A stretch of DNA of 64,000 nucleotides from Pseudoduganella rivuli. GTDB taxonomy: Bacteria; Pseudomonadota; Gammaproteobacteria; Burkholderiales; Burkholderiaceae_D. Shown piece after piece: positions 52,091 through 61,026 of this stretch (the stretch's first letter is position 1; the number at the start of each line of letters is the position of its first letter). A program made the translations under genes and the position numbers. The notes under the pieces were generated by a model. It was not told the origin of the DNA, did not search any database, and worked only from the letters and a program-made list of their open reading frames with translations. The stretch covers positions 186,001 through 250,000 of the forward strand of contig NZ_WKJJ01000012.1 of NCBI RefSeq assembly GCF_009674485.1, given 5' to 3'.

Positions 52091-52749
52091 TGACTGCCCT
52101 TAAGGACGTGATAGGCGACGGACAACAGCCGCGAACTCAGTTTCAAGCCATTTTTTTCCGCGGCCGGCAGCGAGACTTCGAAACGCACCCGGTCTTCGAC
52201 CAGGCGGAAATTGATCACGCTGCCCTGCTGCAAACCATTATCCGATTCCGTCACGGTCAGCACGCCCTGCTGCTGCGCGGCGCGCAGCATGGCGGTGCTG
52301 CGCGCCGCGTCGGCGCCGATAAACAGCATGTGCAGGCCCGTCAGGCCGTCGCCTTCGCGCAATGTCCGCACCGTGATCGGGCGGCCGCCCACATTGCGGC
52401 CCGTGGTAATGCGCGCCAGTTCCGCGCCGATATCGTCCGCGCCCAGCACGCCCACCACCAGCGGGCCGGTTTCTTGCGGATATTCGACGTAACCGAGGAA
52501 TTTATACAGGAAGGCCGCCTTCACGCCCCGTTCGACGCCATTGGCTGCAGGTGCATCCGCACCAACGGCCAGGCAGGACAGCGCCACCATCAAGGTCGCA
52601 CACAACAGCGCCGCCATCGTCAGCAGCGAACGCCCTATACCGCCGGGGGCGGTGCGCTCCGCCGCGCGGACCGGACCGGGCAGCAACACAGGCGCCCGCA
52701 GCAGCGGGTTCGGTCCTGCGGAACTCAGGGAAGCGCTCAATATCGCCAT
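52087..52749 (-). CDS. YfiR family (DUF4154) periplasmic protein
   Basis: 220 residues. A long basic N-terminus precedes the hydrophobic signal (about 42-62), so a later start is possible. The mature part carries V-K-A-A-F-L-Y-K-F-L-G-Y-V-E-Y-P, L-V-V-G-V-L-G-A-D-D, and V-L-T-V-T-E-S-D-N-G-L-Q-Q-G-S-V-I-N-F, the YfiR core. In Pseudomonas YfiR represses the cyclase YfiN; here the neighbour is a histidine kinase. It overlaps the TonB receptor end by 13 bp. Confidence 0.88.
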   Translation of the reverse strand: MAILSASLSSAGPNPLLRAPVLLPGPVRAAERTAPGGIGRSLLTMAALLCATLMVALSCLAVGADAPAANGVERGVKAAFLYKFLGYVEYPQETGPLVVGVLGADDIGAELARITTGRNVGGRPITVRTLREGDGLTGLHMLFIGADAARSTAMLRAAQQQGVLTVTESDNGLQQGSVINFRLVEDRVRFEVSLPAAEKNGLKLSSRLLSVAYHVLKGSQ

Positions 52750-54638
52750 GTCACCTTCACCAGCGCAGTGCGCTCATAGAAGCTGCGTCCGTTCGGTCCG
52801 CCAAATTCGGGGCGGCTACGATGCAGCAGGTTCTGGCCGATCAGCGCGACATCCATCGTCGGACGCAGTTTCCACAGCCATTGCATATCCACGTCATAGT
52901 ACGCCGGGATCGAAGGATTGGGCAACCGGCCGTTGTAACGCAGTGTAAAGTCGAGTTGCTGCCAGTCGCCGATATCGAACGACGACCGCAGCACACCGTG
53001 CAGGCGGGGATCGTTGGTGCCCAGCGCCGTCGCGGCGCCGCCGTCACGGCTGCCGGGCTTGACGCCGATATTGATCATTTGCCGCACCAGGCCGCCGCTG
53101 AGGCGCCAGTTCGGCGTCACTTGCCAGCGGCCCCACAGTTCCAGGCCGCGCGCCGTGGCTTTGCCCATGTTCCTGAATTCGAAGCCGAACCCGGGCACCG
53201 GCTCCTGCGTGCGCAACTTGTCATAATCAGCATAAAACAGCGTGGCGGAATAACTGACCCGCTCGCTATGCTGCGCCCGGTACCCCACTTCCGCCACGTT
53301 GGCCACTTCCGAATCAAAATCGGGCCCGCCGTTGATCAGGCGATACGGCTTGCCGGCCAGGATGATCGGTTTTAGCGGCGCGAGGAAATCCTTGTCGATG
53401 CGGGATGGCGCCCGCACCGTGCGCGCCAGGCTACCCCATACCAGCTGGTTCGGCCCGGGATTCCAGGCCAGGCGCAGGCTGGGCAGGTATTCCGCCCCCG
53501 TGTAATGGTTATGCTCGATTTTGGCGCCCGCAGTGAACCGCAGGTCGGGCGTCAACGTGATTTCATCCTGGGCGAACAGGTTCCCCCAGTGCATGTCGAA
53601 GTTTTCCGGCGCGAACGTGAAGCCGATCGGCGTGATATGGTCCTTGCTCTGGCGGTAACCGCCGCCCCACGCAATGTTGTGCGCGCCGATGCGCACGCCA
53701 TGCTGCGCTTCGATTTCCACCGTATCGAGGCGTTCAATGAAATTGTTCGGCTGGTTGCGTTCGACGTGGTCCAGCACCAGTTGCAGGCGCAGGTCGGAAT
53801 CGTTGTCCAGCTTGCGCGTGTAGCGTGCAATGGCGTTGCCGCCGGAAACCTTGATGTCGCGCGTGTTTAGCTGGTGCAGTTCGCCCTCATAAACATCCCC
53901 TGACACCATCAGCGCACCATCGAACGCCGGCAAGTCGGCGCGGAAGCCGGCCTGGCGGCGCTGCATGCCGGTCGGATTGGCAGTCGGCGTGGTATCGACA
54001 TCTTCCATGTGCCAGTAACGCGCATACAACCGGTAATTGCCGCCATTCTGCAGCGCGGCGCCATAGCGCGCGGTGCCGTCTTTTTCCTTGGAGCCGCTGA
54101 CCACGCTGGCCAGCAGCCCCTGGCTATCCCTGGCCGACTTGGTAATGATATTGATCACGCCATTGACTGCGTTGACGCCCCAGATCGATGCGCCGGGACC
54201 GCTGATGACTTCGATGCGCTCGATGTCTTCCATGACCACGTCCTGCACATCCCAGAACGCGCCGGAAAACAAGGGGGAATAAATACTGCGCCCGTCGATC
54301 AGCACCAGCAGCTTGTTGGCAAATACACTACTGAAGCCGCGCGCGCTCACCGCATAATTCCGCGCATCCTGCCGCGCCACCATCAGGTTGGGCGCCAGCC
54401 GTAACGCTTCCGGCAAAGTCCGCACGCCGCTGCGCCGGATGTCGCCGGAACTGATGATATAAATCGAGGCGGCGGCATTGCCCAGTTTTTCTTCCTGGCG
54501 CGACACCGACGTGATGACGATGTTGCTGAGCTGTTCGATGGACAGGTCGGCCAGGTCGGAGTCGGGTTCGACAGCCTGCACGGCTGATGCACTTAGCAAC
54601 GCGGCTAATATAAGGGCGCTTTGCTTTCGAATTGTCAT
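52737..54638 (-). CDS. TonB-dependent outer membrane receptor
   Basis: 633 residues from the ATG at 54638 (an in-frame ATG at 54653 is possible). Signal peptide to about V-Q-A-V-E. Plug domain: D-L-S-I-E-Q-L-S-N-I-V-I-T-S-V-S-R, L-P-E-A-L-R-L-A-P-N-L-M-V-A-R, V-L-I-D-G-R-S-I-Y-S-P-L-F, V-I-S-G-P-G-A-S-I-W-G-V-N-A-V-N-G-V-I-N-I-I-T. Barrel ends R-T-A-L-V-K-V-T-W-R-Y with the terminal aromatic. The L-S-I-E-Q-L motif is typical of receptors paired with YfiR proteins. First gene of a four-gene operon; substrate unknown. Confidence 0.92.
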   Translation of the reverse strand: MTIRKQSALILAALLSASAVQAVEPDSDLADLSIEQLSNIVITSVSRQEEKLGNAAASIYIISSGDIRRSGVRTLPEALRLAPNLMVARQDARNYAVSARGFSSVFANKLLVLIDGRSIYSPLFSGAFWDVQDVVMEDIERIEVISGPGASIWGVNAVNGVINIITKSARDSQGLLASVVSGSKEKDGTARYGAALQNGGNYRLYARYWHMEDVDTTPTANPTGMQRRQAGFRADLPAFDGALMVSGDVYEGELHQLNTRDIKVSGGNAIARYTRKLDNDSDLRLQLVLDHVERNQPNNFIERLDTVEIEAQHGVRIGAHNIAWGGGYRQSKDHITPIGFTFAPENFDMHWGNLFAQDEITLTPDLRFTAGAKIEHNHYTGAEYLPSLRLAWNPGPNQLVWGSLARTVRAPSRIDKDFLAPLKPIILAGKPYRLINGGPDFDSEVANVAEVGYRAQHSERVSYSATLFYADYDKLRTQEPVPGFGFEFRNMGKATARGLELWGRWQVTPNWRLSGGLVRQMINIGVKPGSRDGGAATALGTNDPRLHGVLRSSFDIGDWQQLDFTLRYNGRLPNPSIPAYYDVDMQWLWKLRPTMDVALIGQNLLHRSRPEFGGPNGRSFYERTALVKVTWRY

Positions 54639-54807
54639 GGGCGGCCTTTGCACGGGGTTGGGGTGCTGTGGAAAGAATTATAAGGATATTATGGTTGGTA
54701 CGATTGAAATTTGATTGGGGGAAATTAGTTAGGGCGGAGGGAATGTTTTAAATCAGTGACTTGCGTGGTGACTGTGTGGTTTTTTTTAATGCGTAGAGTC
54801 AGGGACA

Positions 54808-54924
54808 GGGCGCGCGCCCTCGGCGCGCGGCGCTGTTTTGCGCGTGGCGCAAAACAGCAGATGGGCGATTCGAAGAGCCTCGCGCTGGCAGGCGCTCGTC
54901 TTCGAATCCCTCCCGCTCCGTCCA
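54808..54924. repeat. Nested palindromes with an inverted tRNA-Ser 3'-end relic
   Basis: Three hairpins in a row: GGGCGCGCGCCC (54808-54819), GCTGTTTTGCGC-GTG-GCGCAAAACAGC (54832-54858, perfect 12 bp) and GATTCGAAGA..TCTTCGAATC (54867-54908). The last runs into TTCGAATCCCTCCC (54901-54914) and ends with CCA (54922-54924), which is close to the T-arm and acceptor of the tRNA-Ser at 54966-55055 but on the opposite strand. No complete second tRNA can be folded. Confidence 0.6.
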
Positions 54925-54930
54925 CAAATA

Positions 54931-54960
54931 AAAAAAGCTCCCGATGGGAGCTCTTTTTAT
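54931..54960 (-). terminator. Terminator for tRNA-Ser
   Basis: AGCTCCC (54936-54942) pairs with GGGAGCT (54946-54952). On the minus strand a T-run (A residues 54930-54936 on plus) follows the stem, 6 bp past the tRNA end. Plus-strand T's (54954-54958) make it bidirectional. Confidence 0.85.
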
Positions 54961-54965
54961 TCGTT

Positions 54966-55055
54966 TGGCGGAGAGGGAGGGATTCGAACCCTCGGAAGGC
55001 TCGCACCTTCGCCTGATTTCGAGTCAGGTACAATCGACCACTCTGCCACCTCTCC
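54966..55055 (-). tRNA. tRNA-Ser(CGA)
   Basis: 90 nt including encoded CCA. Acceptor stem GGAGAGG/CCTCTCC, anticodon loop CTCGAAA (anticodon CGA, reads UCG), long class II variable arm (GAAGG..CCTTC) and T-arm GAGGG-TTCGAAT-CCCTC. It differs from the second tRNA-Ser(CGA) at 62610 mainly in the variable arm and T-stem. Confidence 0.95.
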
Positions 55056-55182
55056 GTGTTCGCGTTAGCGAGCCAGCATTATAGCCACCGTCATTTCAAA
55101 TTACTAGGGTCAAAAGCAATTTATTTCTAAACGGCATAACTAATCTACAATCAGCCTGAAGAGCGATTCTCGGAGAGACGAT

Positions 55183-55941
55183 ATGAGGGCATGGCTGCGA
55201 TGCATCGTGTTGTGGATACTGGCCGGGACTGCCGCGGCGGCGGAGAAAGTGCTGGTGCTCACGTATTACGACTTCCCCCCGTTCGTCGAAGCCAATGGCG
55301 AAGGATTGAGCAAGCAGTTGTGCGCATTACTGGAAGCCAGCAGCGGCGGCCGCTACCAGTTCGAATTGCAGGTCGTGCCCCGCTTGCGCTTCGATGCGCT
55401 GCTGGAGCGTACGACGACCCCGGTGCTGGCGCCATGGGTGGCGCCGGAATTCTTTGCCGAGCCGGCCCGCTACCGCTGGGGCCATGCGCTGATGGACGAT
55501 AACGCGGTCATGCTGGCGATGCCGGGCAAGGCCGTGGAGCTGGAACAGGTGGAATCGCTGCGCGGCTTGCGCTTTGGCGGCGTGCTGGGCCACCGCTATC
55601 CGTTTGGCGCGCTGGAAACCGCGATCAGGCAAGGCATCGTCTCGCGCGCCGATAACGCCAGTCCGGAACAGAATTACCAGAACCTCGTGCTGGGCCGTAT
55701 CGACTTGACCATCATGGCGGAATCCACGCTGCACTACCTGAAACAGCGCGACTTCGCCGCCTTGCGCGGCAAAACGCTGCCGACGGGAACCACGCTGATG
55801 TCGACCGCCGTGCGGCGCAGTTATTTCATGCTCAATGCGGAGGGGGCGCTGGGAGACTTCCTGGCGCGCGAAATGGAAGGCTTGCGGATCGTGAAGGGCG
55901 AAAGTCCTGCCTGGTTGATCAGTACAACAAAGAAAAAATAA
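55183..55941 (+). CDS. Periplasmic solute-binding protein (SBP_bac_3-like)
   Basis: 252 residues with a signal peptide (L-W-I-L-A-G-T-A-A-A-A-E). Contains L-T-Y-Y-D-F-P-P-F-V-E, the usual ligand-binding opening, and Y-Q-N-L-V-L-G-R-I-D-L-T-I-M-A-E-S at the second lobe. No transporter genes adjoin it, so the role could be sensing or scavenging. Ligand unknown. Confidence 0.8.
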   Translation: MRAWLRCIVLWILAGTAAAAEKVLVLTYYDFPPFVEANGEGLSKQLCALLEASSGGRYQFELQVVPRLRFDALLERTTTPVLAPWVAPEFFAEPARYRWGHALMDDNAVMLAMPGKAVELEQVESLRGLRFGGVLGHRYPFGALETAIRQGIVSRADNASPEQNYQNLVLGRIDLTIMAESTLHYLKQRDFAALRGKTLPTGTTLMSTAVRRSYFMLNAEGALGDFLAREMEGLRIVKGESPAWLISTTKKK

Positions 55942-55945
55942 CCAA

Positions 55946-55970
55946 GGCGCCCGGACTGCAAACGGGCGCC
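55946..55970 (-). terminator. Terminator shared by converging genes
   Basis: GGCGCCCG (55946-55953) and CGGGCGCC (55963-55970) form an 8-bp stem. On the minus strand it is followed by TTGGTTATTTTTTC, suiting the 54-residue gene transcribed leftward. Confidence 0.7.
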
Positions 55971-55983
55971 CGCACTGCTGGGA

Positions 55984-56148
55984 TCACAGCCGCCCTTCCC
56001 GCCTCCCGTCGTCGCCCTGCATCTGCGTCATGCCCCAGCCCAGCTGGCGGCGGATTTCCGGGATCGAAGGCGGCGGACATTGCTGGTTTTGCCGCGCTTC
56101 CATGTAAAGCCGAACTTGCTCTTTGGTCGGCTGGGTCTGCTGAGTCAT
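55984..56148 (-). CDS. Small hypothetical protein, 54 aa
   Basis: ATG at 56148 with GGAG upstream; longer frame to 56232 rejected. Content: Gln-rich helix (T-K-E-Q-V-R-L-Y-M-E-A-R-Q-N), then P-P-P-S-I-P-E-I-R-R-Q-L-G-W-G-M, a small motif with a look of a helix-turn-helix end. Conserved-looking but not recognised. Confidence 0.6.
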   Translation of the reverse strand: MTQQTQPTKEQVRLYMEARQNQQCPPPSIPEIRRQLGWGMTQMQGDDGRREGRL

Positions 56149-56440
56149 TTCTTTGCTCCAGATCGTCAACGGTACGGGTACGGGGTACGTGTGCGCAGCC
56201 GTTTTGATCACTTGTTTGCAACTTACTTGCAAAGATCTAGCTGCTGGTGCCTATATTATTGGCAATGGCCAGATCAATCCAATTCTCAAATTGCATAAAC
56301 TTATATCGTTTTTGCATAGTTCAGGATCGGCGTTGCCAAGGGAACAATTAGACGAAACCCTCCACATACGTAAGCATGCCTGACGGCCATTTAAGCCTAG
56401 AATCGGCCTTCTACTGGCACAACCACCGTGAGGACGCCTT

Positions 56441-57619
56441 ATGCCGAGCAAAATCTTTCGTGCAAGTGAACTGGCCGGGGCAACGCGACTGGCCACCGGG
56501 GCGGTACGGGGTGTCGCCGATATCGCGGAAGCCGTGCATACCGCCATCCTGTCCAATGTCCCGGCAGGCAAGCCGCTGGCGCGCGCGGCATCGCTGGTCT
56601 ATGGCGGCGTGCGCAATACGGCCAGCCTGGTCGGCGCCGGACTGGAGCGATCGCTGGCGGCGCTGCAACCCTTCCTGGGAGAATCCGCACCGTCGCACGG
56701 CCGCGAAGCGCTGCTGGCCGCCCTCAACGGCGTGGTGGGTGACACCCTGGCGCGCAGCAACAATCCACTGGGCATCACGATGCAATTGCGGCGCCATGGC
56801 GCCCCGCTGGCCGTGGGCGCCGAAGTGGCGCAGGGGCAAATTACCGGCCGCATCGTCGTGCTGGTGCATGGCTTGTGCATGAACGACTTGCAATGGCGCC
56901 GCCAGGGCCATGACCACGGTGAACTGTTGCAGCGCGAGCGGGGCTATACGCCGGTCTACCTGCATTACAACACGGGCCGCCATATCGCGGAAAACGGCCG
57001 CGATTTCGCCCAGCAACTGGAAGCGCTGGTGCTGTCGTGGCCGGTCCCGGTGACGGAACTGGCCATCGTCGGCCACAGCATGGGGGGACTGGTGACGCGC
57101 AGCGCCTGCCATTACGGTGAGCAGGCCGGCTACGGTTGGCTGGGCCGGCTGAGCAAGCTGGTGTTCCTGGGCTCGCCCCACCATGGCGCGCCGCTGGAAC
57201 GGGGCGGCAACTGGGTCCACGTGATGACCGACCTCAGCAAATACAGCGCCCCGTTTTCACGGCTGGCGAAATTGCGCAGCGCCGGCATCACGGACTTGCG
57301 CCACGGCAGCCTGCTGGACACCGACTGGCAAGGCCAGGACCGCTTTGCGCATGGCGCCGAACTGCCCGACGTCGTGCCGCTGCCGAAGAAGGTGGCGTGC
57401 CACACCGTGGCGGCCGTGATCACGGCGCCGCGCGGCCGGCGCGGTTGCAAATTCGTCGGCGATGGCCTGGTCCCGCTCGACAGCGCGCTGGGCCGCCATG
57501 CCGATCCGGAGCGTACGCTGGCCTTCGCGCCGGACCATCAGGCCGTCGTGCAAGGCGTTAATCACATGGAATTATTGAATTCGCCACAGGTGGCGGATTA
57601 TCTGTTGCAGTGGATGTAA
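56441..57619 (+). CDS. PGAP1-like alpha/beta hydrolase / lipase
   Basis: 392 residues. A helical N-terminal region (about 1-125) precedes the hydrolase fold: V-V-L-V-H-G-L-C-M-N-D-L-Q-W, nucleophile elbow I-V-G-H-S-M-G-G-L-V-T-R-S, F-L-G-S-P-H-H-G-A-P-L-E, acid D-G-L-V-P-L and His in G-V-N-H-M-E-L-L. No signal peptide. The G-S-P-H-H-G-A motif is typical of PGAP1/triacylglycerol-lipase-like proteins acting on lipids. The substrate is unknown. Transcription may come from the AT-rich 56150-56440 region. Confidence 0.88.
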   Translation: MPSKIFRASELAGATRLATGAVRGVADIAEAVHTAILSNVPAGKPLARAASLVYGGVRNTASLVGAGLERSLAALQPFLGESAPSHGREALLAALNGVVGDTLARSNNPLGITMQLRRHGAPLAVGAEVAQGQITGRIVVLVHGLCMNDLQWRRQGHDHGELLQRERGYTPVYLHYNTGRHIAENGRDFAQQLEALVLSWPVPVTELAIVGHSMGGLVTRSACHYGEQAGYGWLGRLSKLVFLGSPHHGAPLERGGNWVHVMTDLSKYSAPFSRLAKLRSAGITDLRHGSLLDTDWQGQDRFAHGAELPDVVPLPKKVACHTVAAVITAPRGRRGCKFVGDGLVPLDSALGRHADPERTLAFAPDHQAVVQGVNHMELLNSPQVADYLLQWM

Positions 57620-57938
57620 TCCCCTCCCGGCCGGCGGCCCGCCTTGCGTGCGCCGCCGCGCGCCAATAAGCAATATCGTTTCAATCACACCAGCCTCATC
57701 GATACATAAAACTAGGCGAAACAATGTCGCTTTGTGGAAAATCGTGACAATGTGTGAGAATTCACCTCAAAAAATTCGCCATGATTGAATGAAGAAATGC
57801 AGCTCCGCATTGCGTTTCCACAATATCAATTCACTTTCGCCTTAATTCCCGCAAGTTACCAACGAATTTTGACAAAGCATTGGTATGCCTTTCAATTAAG
57901 TAATCACCTTTTAAATATCTCAACCAAGAGAGTCGATT
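57620..57938. other. Noncoding AT-rich gap upstream of the chemotaxis genes
   Basis: No open frame of note. AT content is far higher than in the flanks from 57680 on. TTGACA at 57869-57874 is a candidate -35, with only a poor -10 (TCAATT) 17 bp downstream. No terminator was seen after the lipase gene. Confidence 0.4.
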
Positions 57939-59636
57939 ATGAATGCGCCCAGTGGTGAAGTGACAACCCAAGACTTGGAATTGCATGCGGTAATTACCGC
58001 ACTAAACAGCGTGCAGGCCGTGATCGAGTTCGATCTCAACGGAACCATCCTCCATGCCAACAACAACTTCCTGCAAGCCATGGGCTACACGCTGGACGAA
58101 GTCCAGGGCCAACACCACTCGATGTTCTGCGAGCCGGACTACGTGCGCAGCCCCGCCTACAAGCAATTCTGGGCCCGCCTGCGCAATGGCGAGTTCGACC
58201 AGGGCGAATACAAGCGACTGGGCAAAGGCGACCGGGAAGTATGGATCAATGCGTCGTACACACCGATCTTCGATGCGGACGGCAAACCATACAAGGTCGT
58301 CAAGTTTGCCACCGATGTCACGGCAGGCAAGACCCGCAACGCGGAATACGAAGGCAAGGTCAGCGCGATCGGCAAAGCCCTGGCCGTGATTGAATTCGAC
58401 ATGCAGGGCCACGTCCTGAATGCGAATGACAATTTCTTGTCGGTTATGAACTATACGCTGGAAGATATTCAGGGCGAACATCACCGGATGTTTTGCGAAC
58501 CTGAATATGCCAGCAGCTCGGACTATAAACGTTTCTGGCAAAAATTGAATCGGGGCGAATTTGATACCGGGCGCTACAAGCGGCTCGGCAATGACAAAAA
58601 GGAAATTTGGATTCAGGCAACCTATAATCCCATTTTTGATTTAAATGGCAAGCCGTATAAAATCGTCAAGTACGCCACCGATATCACCGAGCAAGTCGCA
58701 CTGGAAAATGCCGTGAAAACCCAGGCAGCTTCGGACCAGGCGAAAATCAGCCGCCTGCTGCAATCAGTGGAAAAGGCCGCGCACGGCGACCTGACCAGCC
58801 AGATCCTGGTCGAAGGCGACGAAGCGCTCGATCACCTGGCGGCAGGCATCCAGAAAATGATCGCCGATCTGCGGCAAGTCATCGGTAAAGTCGTGGATGC
58901 CGCCGGCGGCCTCGGCTCGACGTCGACGTCGATCGCCGAACGCGCCTCCGGCGTTGCCCTGGGTACCCAGGCGCTGGGCGCCACGGTCGAAGAAATGAAT
59001 GCGTCCATCGATGGCTTGACCACCTCCATCGACACCATCGCCAACAGCACCCGCAATGCCGACCAGCTGGCCAAAGCCACGCAGCAGGAAGCCGAAGCGG
59101 GCGCCAAGGCGGTGGCCAAGTCCATGGAAGCGATGGATTTGATTAACCGGTCGTCGGAAGACATCGGCGAAATCGTCAAGGTCATCAGTGAAATCGCCAG
59201 CCAGACCAATATGCTGGCCTTCAATGCCGCCATCGAGGCGGCGCGCGCCGGCGAGCACGGCCTGGGCTTTTCCGTCGTGGCCGACGAAGTGCGCAAGCTG
59301 GCCGAGCGCTCGTCGCAAGCCACCAAGGAAATCTCCAAGCTGATCAACGAATCCGTCAAGCGGGCCTCGGCCGGCAGCGAGATCTCACGCCAGGCGGGCG
59401 AAGCCTTCGACAAGATCGCGGCAGGCGTGGCCAATACCACGCTGGCCATCTCGGACATCTCGAAAGCCACCCACGAGCAATTGCTGACGGCGCGCGAAGT
59501 CAGTACCGCGATCGGCTATATCGCCGAGGAGGCGGAAAAATCCGCGGCGTCGTGCGACAGCATCGCCCGCTCCATCGATGGCTTGAACCAGCAAGCCGGC
59601 GACTTGAACAAGACGGTTTCCGGCTTCGTCGTCTGA
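57939..59636 (+). CDS. Soluble PAS-PAS methyl-accepting chemotaxis protein, BdlA-like
   Basis: 565 residues without membrane segments. Two PAS domains (about 15-130 and 138-250) are close duplicates, each with F-D-x-x-G-x-x-L/I-x-A-N-x-N-F-L, H-H-x-M-F-C-E-P and a Y-T-P/Y-N-P-I-F-D strand. The signalling hairpin (about 300-565) has S-Q-T-N-M-L-A-F-N-A-A-I-E-A-A-R-A-G-E-H-G. No C-terminal pentapeptide for CheR tethering. Architecture equals Aer-2/BdlA-type energy or redox sensors; PAS ligands (haem, FAD) cannot be told. Followed within 2 bp by cheR. Confidence 0.93.
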   Translation: MNAPSGEVTTQDLELHAVITALNSVQAVIEFDLNGTILHANNNFLQAMGYTLDEVQGQHHSMFCEPDYVRSPAYKQFWARLRNGEFDQGEYKRLGKGDREVWINASYTPIFDADGKPYKVVKFATDVTAGKTRNAEYEGKVSAIGKALAVIEFDMQGHVLNANDNFLSVMNYTLEDIQGEHHRMFCEPEYASSSDYKRFWQKLNRGEFDTGRYKRLGNDKKEIWIQATYNPIFDLNGKPYKIVKYATDITEQVALENAVKTQAASDQAKISRLLQSVEKAAHGDLTSQILVEGDEALDHLAAGIQKMIADLRQVIGKVVDAAGGLGSTSTSIAERASGVALGTQALGATVEEMNASIDGLTTSIDTIANSTRNADQLAKATQQEAEAGAKAVAKSMEAMDLINRSSEDIGEIVKVISEIASQTNMLAFNAAIEAARAGEHGLGFSVVADEVRKLAERSSQATKEISKLINESVKRASAGSEISRQAGEAFDKIAAGVANTTLAISDISKATHEQLLTAREVSTAIGYIAEEAEKSAASCDSIARSIDGLNQQAGDLNKTVSGFVV

Positions 59637-59638
59637 CC

Positions 59639-60481
59639 ATGCGCCATGCGCCGGAACTCGACCAGGCCACGCTGGCCGCGCTGATCGCGCTGGTCCGCAA
59701 GCATACGGGCATCGATATGGGTGAGCGCAAACGCAACTTGCTGGAACGCCGCCTGCGTCCCCGCATGGATGCGCTGGCCCTGCCCGGGTTCCGCGACTAT
59801 CTCGACCGGGTGGAGCAAGACCGCGATGAAGTGCCCCACTTCATCGACCTGGTCACCACCAACGACACGCTGTTCTTCCGCACGCCGCAAGTGTGGGCCT
59901 ACCTGGAACAGGAATTCCTGCCGTCCTGGTGGACGGGGCACCAGGGCAAGCGGCTCGAGATCTGGTCGGCCGCCGCCGCCAGCGGCGAAGAACTGTATTC
60001 GATGGCCATGCTGTGCGAAGAATTCCTGGCCGCGCACCCTGGCTTCCGCTACCGCATCGTCGGCACCGACATTTCGCGCCAGATGCTGGAACTGGCGCGC
60101 AAAGGCTGCTATGCGGGCCGCTCCATCGAACGCCTGCGCGAAACGCATCCGGCGCGGCTGGCCAATTACTTCCGGCCCTCGCCGCACGGCTGCGTGCAAG
60201 TCAGCGACGCGCTGCGCAGGAACGTCGAACTGCGCAGCCATAACCTGCTGCATGTGCTGCGGCCGGCGCAGCAGTTCGACCTGATCCTGCTGCGCAATGT
60301 GCTGATTTATTTTGACCTGGCGCACCAGCATACCGTGCTGGAGCAGGTGCGCCACAGCATGGCTTCGCACTCGGTGATGATCATCGGCGAATCGGAATCC
60401 ATCAGCCGCCTCGACACTGCCTATGCGCTGCACCGCCCCATGATCTACCACGTGAAAGCATCGTCGCCATGCACGCCCTGA
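59639..60481 (+). CDS. cheR: Chemotaxis protein methyltransferase CheR
   Basis: 280 residues, 2 bp after the MCP. N-terminal helical CheR domain (G-I-D-M-G-E-R-K-R-N-L-L-E-R-R-L, T-T-N-D-T-L-F-F-R) and a SAM domain (S-A-A-A-A-S-G-E-E-L-Y-S-M-A, G-T-D-I-S, L-L-R-N-V-L-I-Y-F). It methylates MCP glutamates. It lacks a beta-subdomain insertion signal that would indicate pentapeptide binding with certainty. Overlaps cheD by 13 bp. Confidence 0.95.
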   Translation: MRHAPELDQATLAALIALVRKHTGIDMGERKRNLLERRLRPRMDALALPGFRDYLDRVEQDRDEVPHFIDLVTTNDTLFFRTPQVWAYLEQEFLPSWWTGHQGKRLEIWSAAAASGEELYSMAMLCEEFLAAHPGFRYRIVGTDISRQMLELARKGCYAGRSIERLRETHPARLANYFRPSPHGCVQVSDALRRNVELRSHNLLHVLRPAQQFDLILLRNVLIYFDLAHQHTVLEQVRHSMASHSVMIIGESESISRLDTAYALHRPMIYHVKASSPCTP

Positions 60482-61017
60482 ATTCCGCGGCAATACGCCG
60501 CTACCTGCGCTCGCACTCATGTCCGCCAGCCGGCACGCCGGCTTCGCAGCAAGTCGGCATCGGCCAGTTGAAGATCGGCGCCGGCGCCGGCCAGCTGGAA
60601 GCCGTGCTGGGATCGTGTGTCGGCATCGCCCTGATCTGGCGCGAAGGCGGCAGTTGCGGCCTGGCCCATTGCCTGTTGCCGGAAGCGCCCGAACCATCGC
60701 CTGGCACGCCCGGCGTGATGGGCGGTGCGCGCTATGTCAACCAGGCCATCCCCGCCCTGTTGCTGATGATGGGCGCGCAGGAAGACGATTATCCGCACAT
60801 CGAAGCAGTGCTGGCCGGCGGCGCCAGCATGCTCGACAGCCGCTCGCCCCGCTTGCAGATCGGGCAGCAAAATGCGGCGGCCGCGCGCAAATATCTGCGC
60901 CAATGGGGACTGAACGTCAGCACCTGCTGCCTGGGCGGCCATTACGGCCGCACCTTGCGCATCGATTGCGCGACGCAGAATGTCATCGTGCGCGACATCG
61001 TGCCGGTTCAATCTTGA
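60469..61017 (+). CDS. cheD: Chemoreceptor glutamine deamidase CheD
   Basis: 182 residues, overlapping cheR by 13 bp. Catalytic Cys in V-L-G-S-C-V-G-I-A-L-I-W, His in G-L-A-H-C-L-L-P, and the C-terminal R-I-D-C-A-T-Q-N-V-I-V-R-D-I. Deamidates receptor glutamines so that they can be methylated. In some species it also binds CheC, which is absent here. Confidence 0.93.
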   Translation: MHALNSAAIRRYLRSHSCPPAGTPASQQVGIGQLKIGAGAGQLEAVLGSCVGIALIWREGGSCGLAHCLLPEAPEPSPGTPGVMGGARYVNQAIPALLLMMGAQEDDYPHIEAVLAGGASMLDSRSPRLQIGQQNAAAARKYLRQWGLNVSTCCLGGHYGRTLRIDCATQNVIVRDIVPVQS

Positions 61018-61026
61018 TCAACGGGA

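Noticed and set aside
54901..54924. Phage-type attachment site in tRNA-Ser
   Set aside because: The tRNA-like fragment is in inverted, not direct, orientation and no integrase or phage gene is in the window.
54725..55068. Several open frames over the tRNA-Ser and its flank
   Set aside because: They translate tRNA and palindromic sequence (S-P-D-F-E-S-G-T-type peptides), a known source of false protein entries.
56376..56882. Plus-strand open frame of 168 codons overlapping the PGAP1-like gene
   Set aside because: Different frame within a supported hydrolase gene; Arg/Trp/Pro-rich with no motif.
57906..57941. Sigma-28 flagellar promoter before the MCP
   Set aside because: A TAAA-N16-GTCGATTA match exists but its -10 runs into the start codon, leaving no room for a leader.
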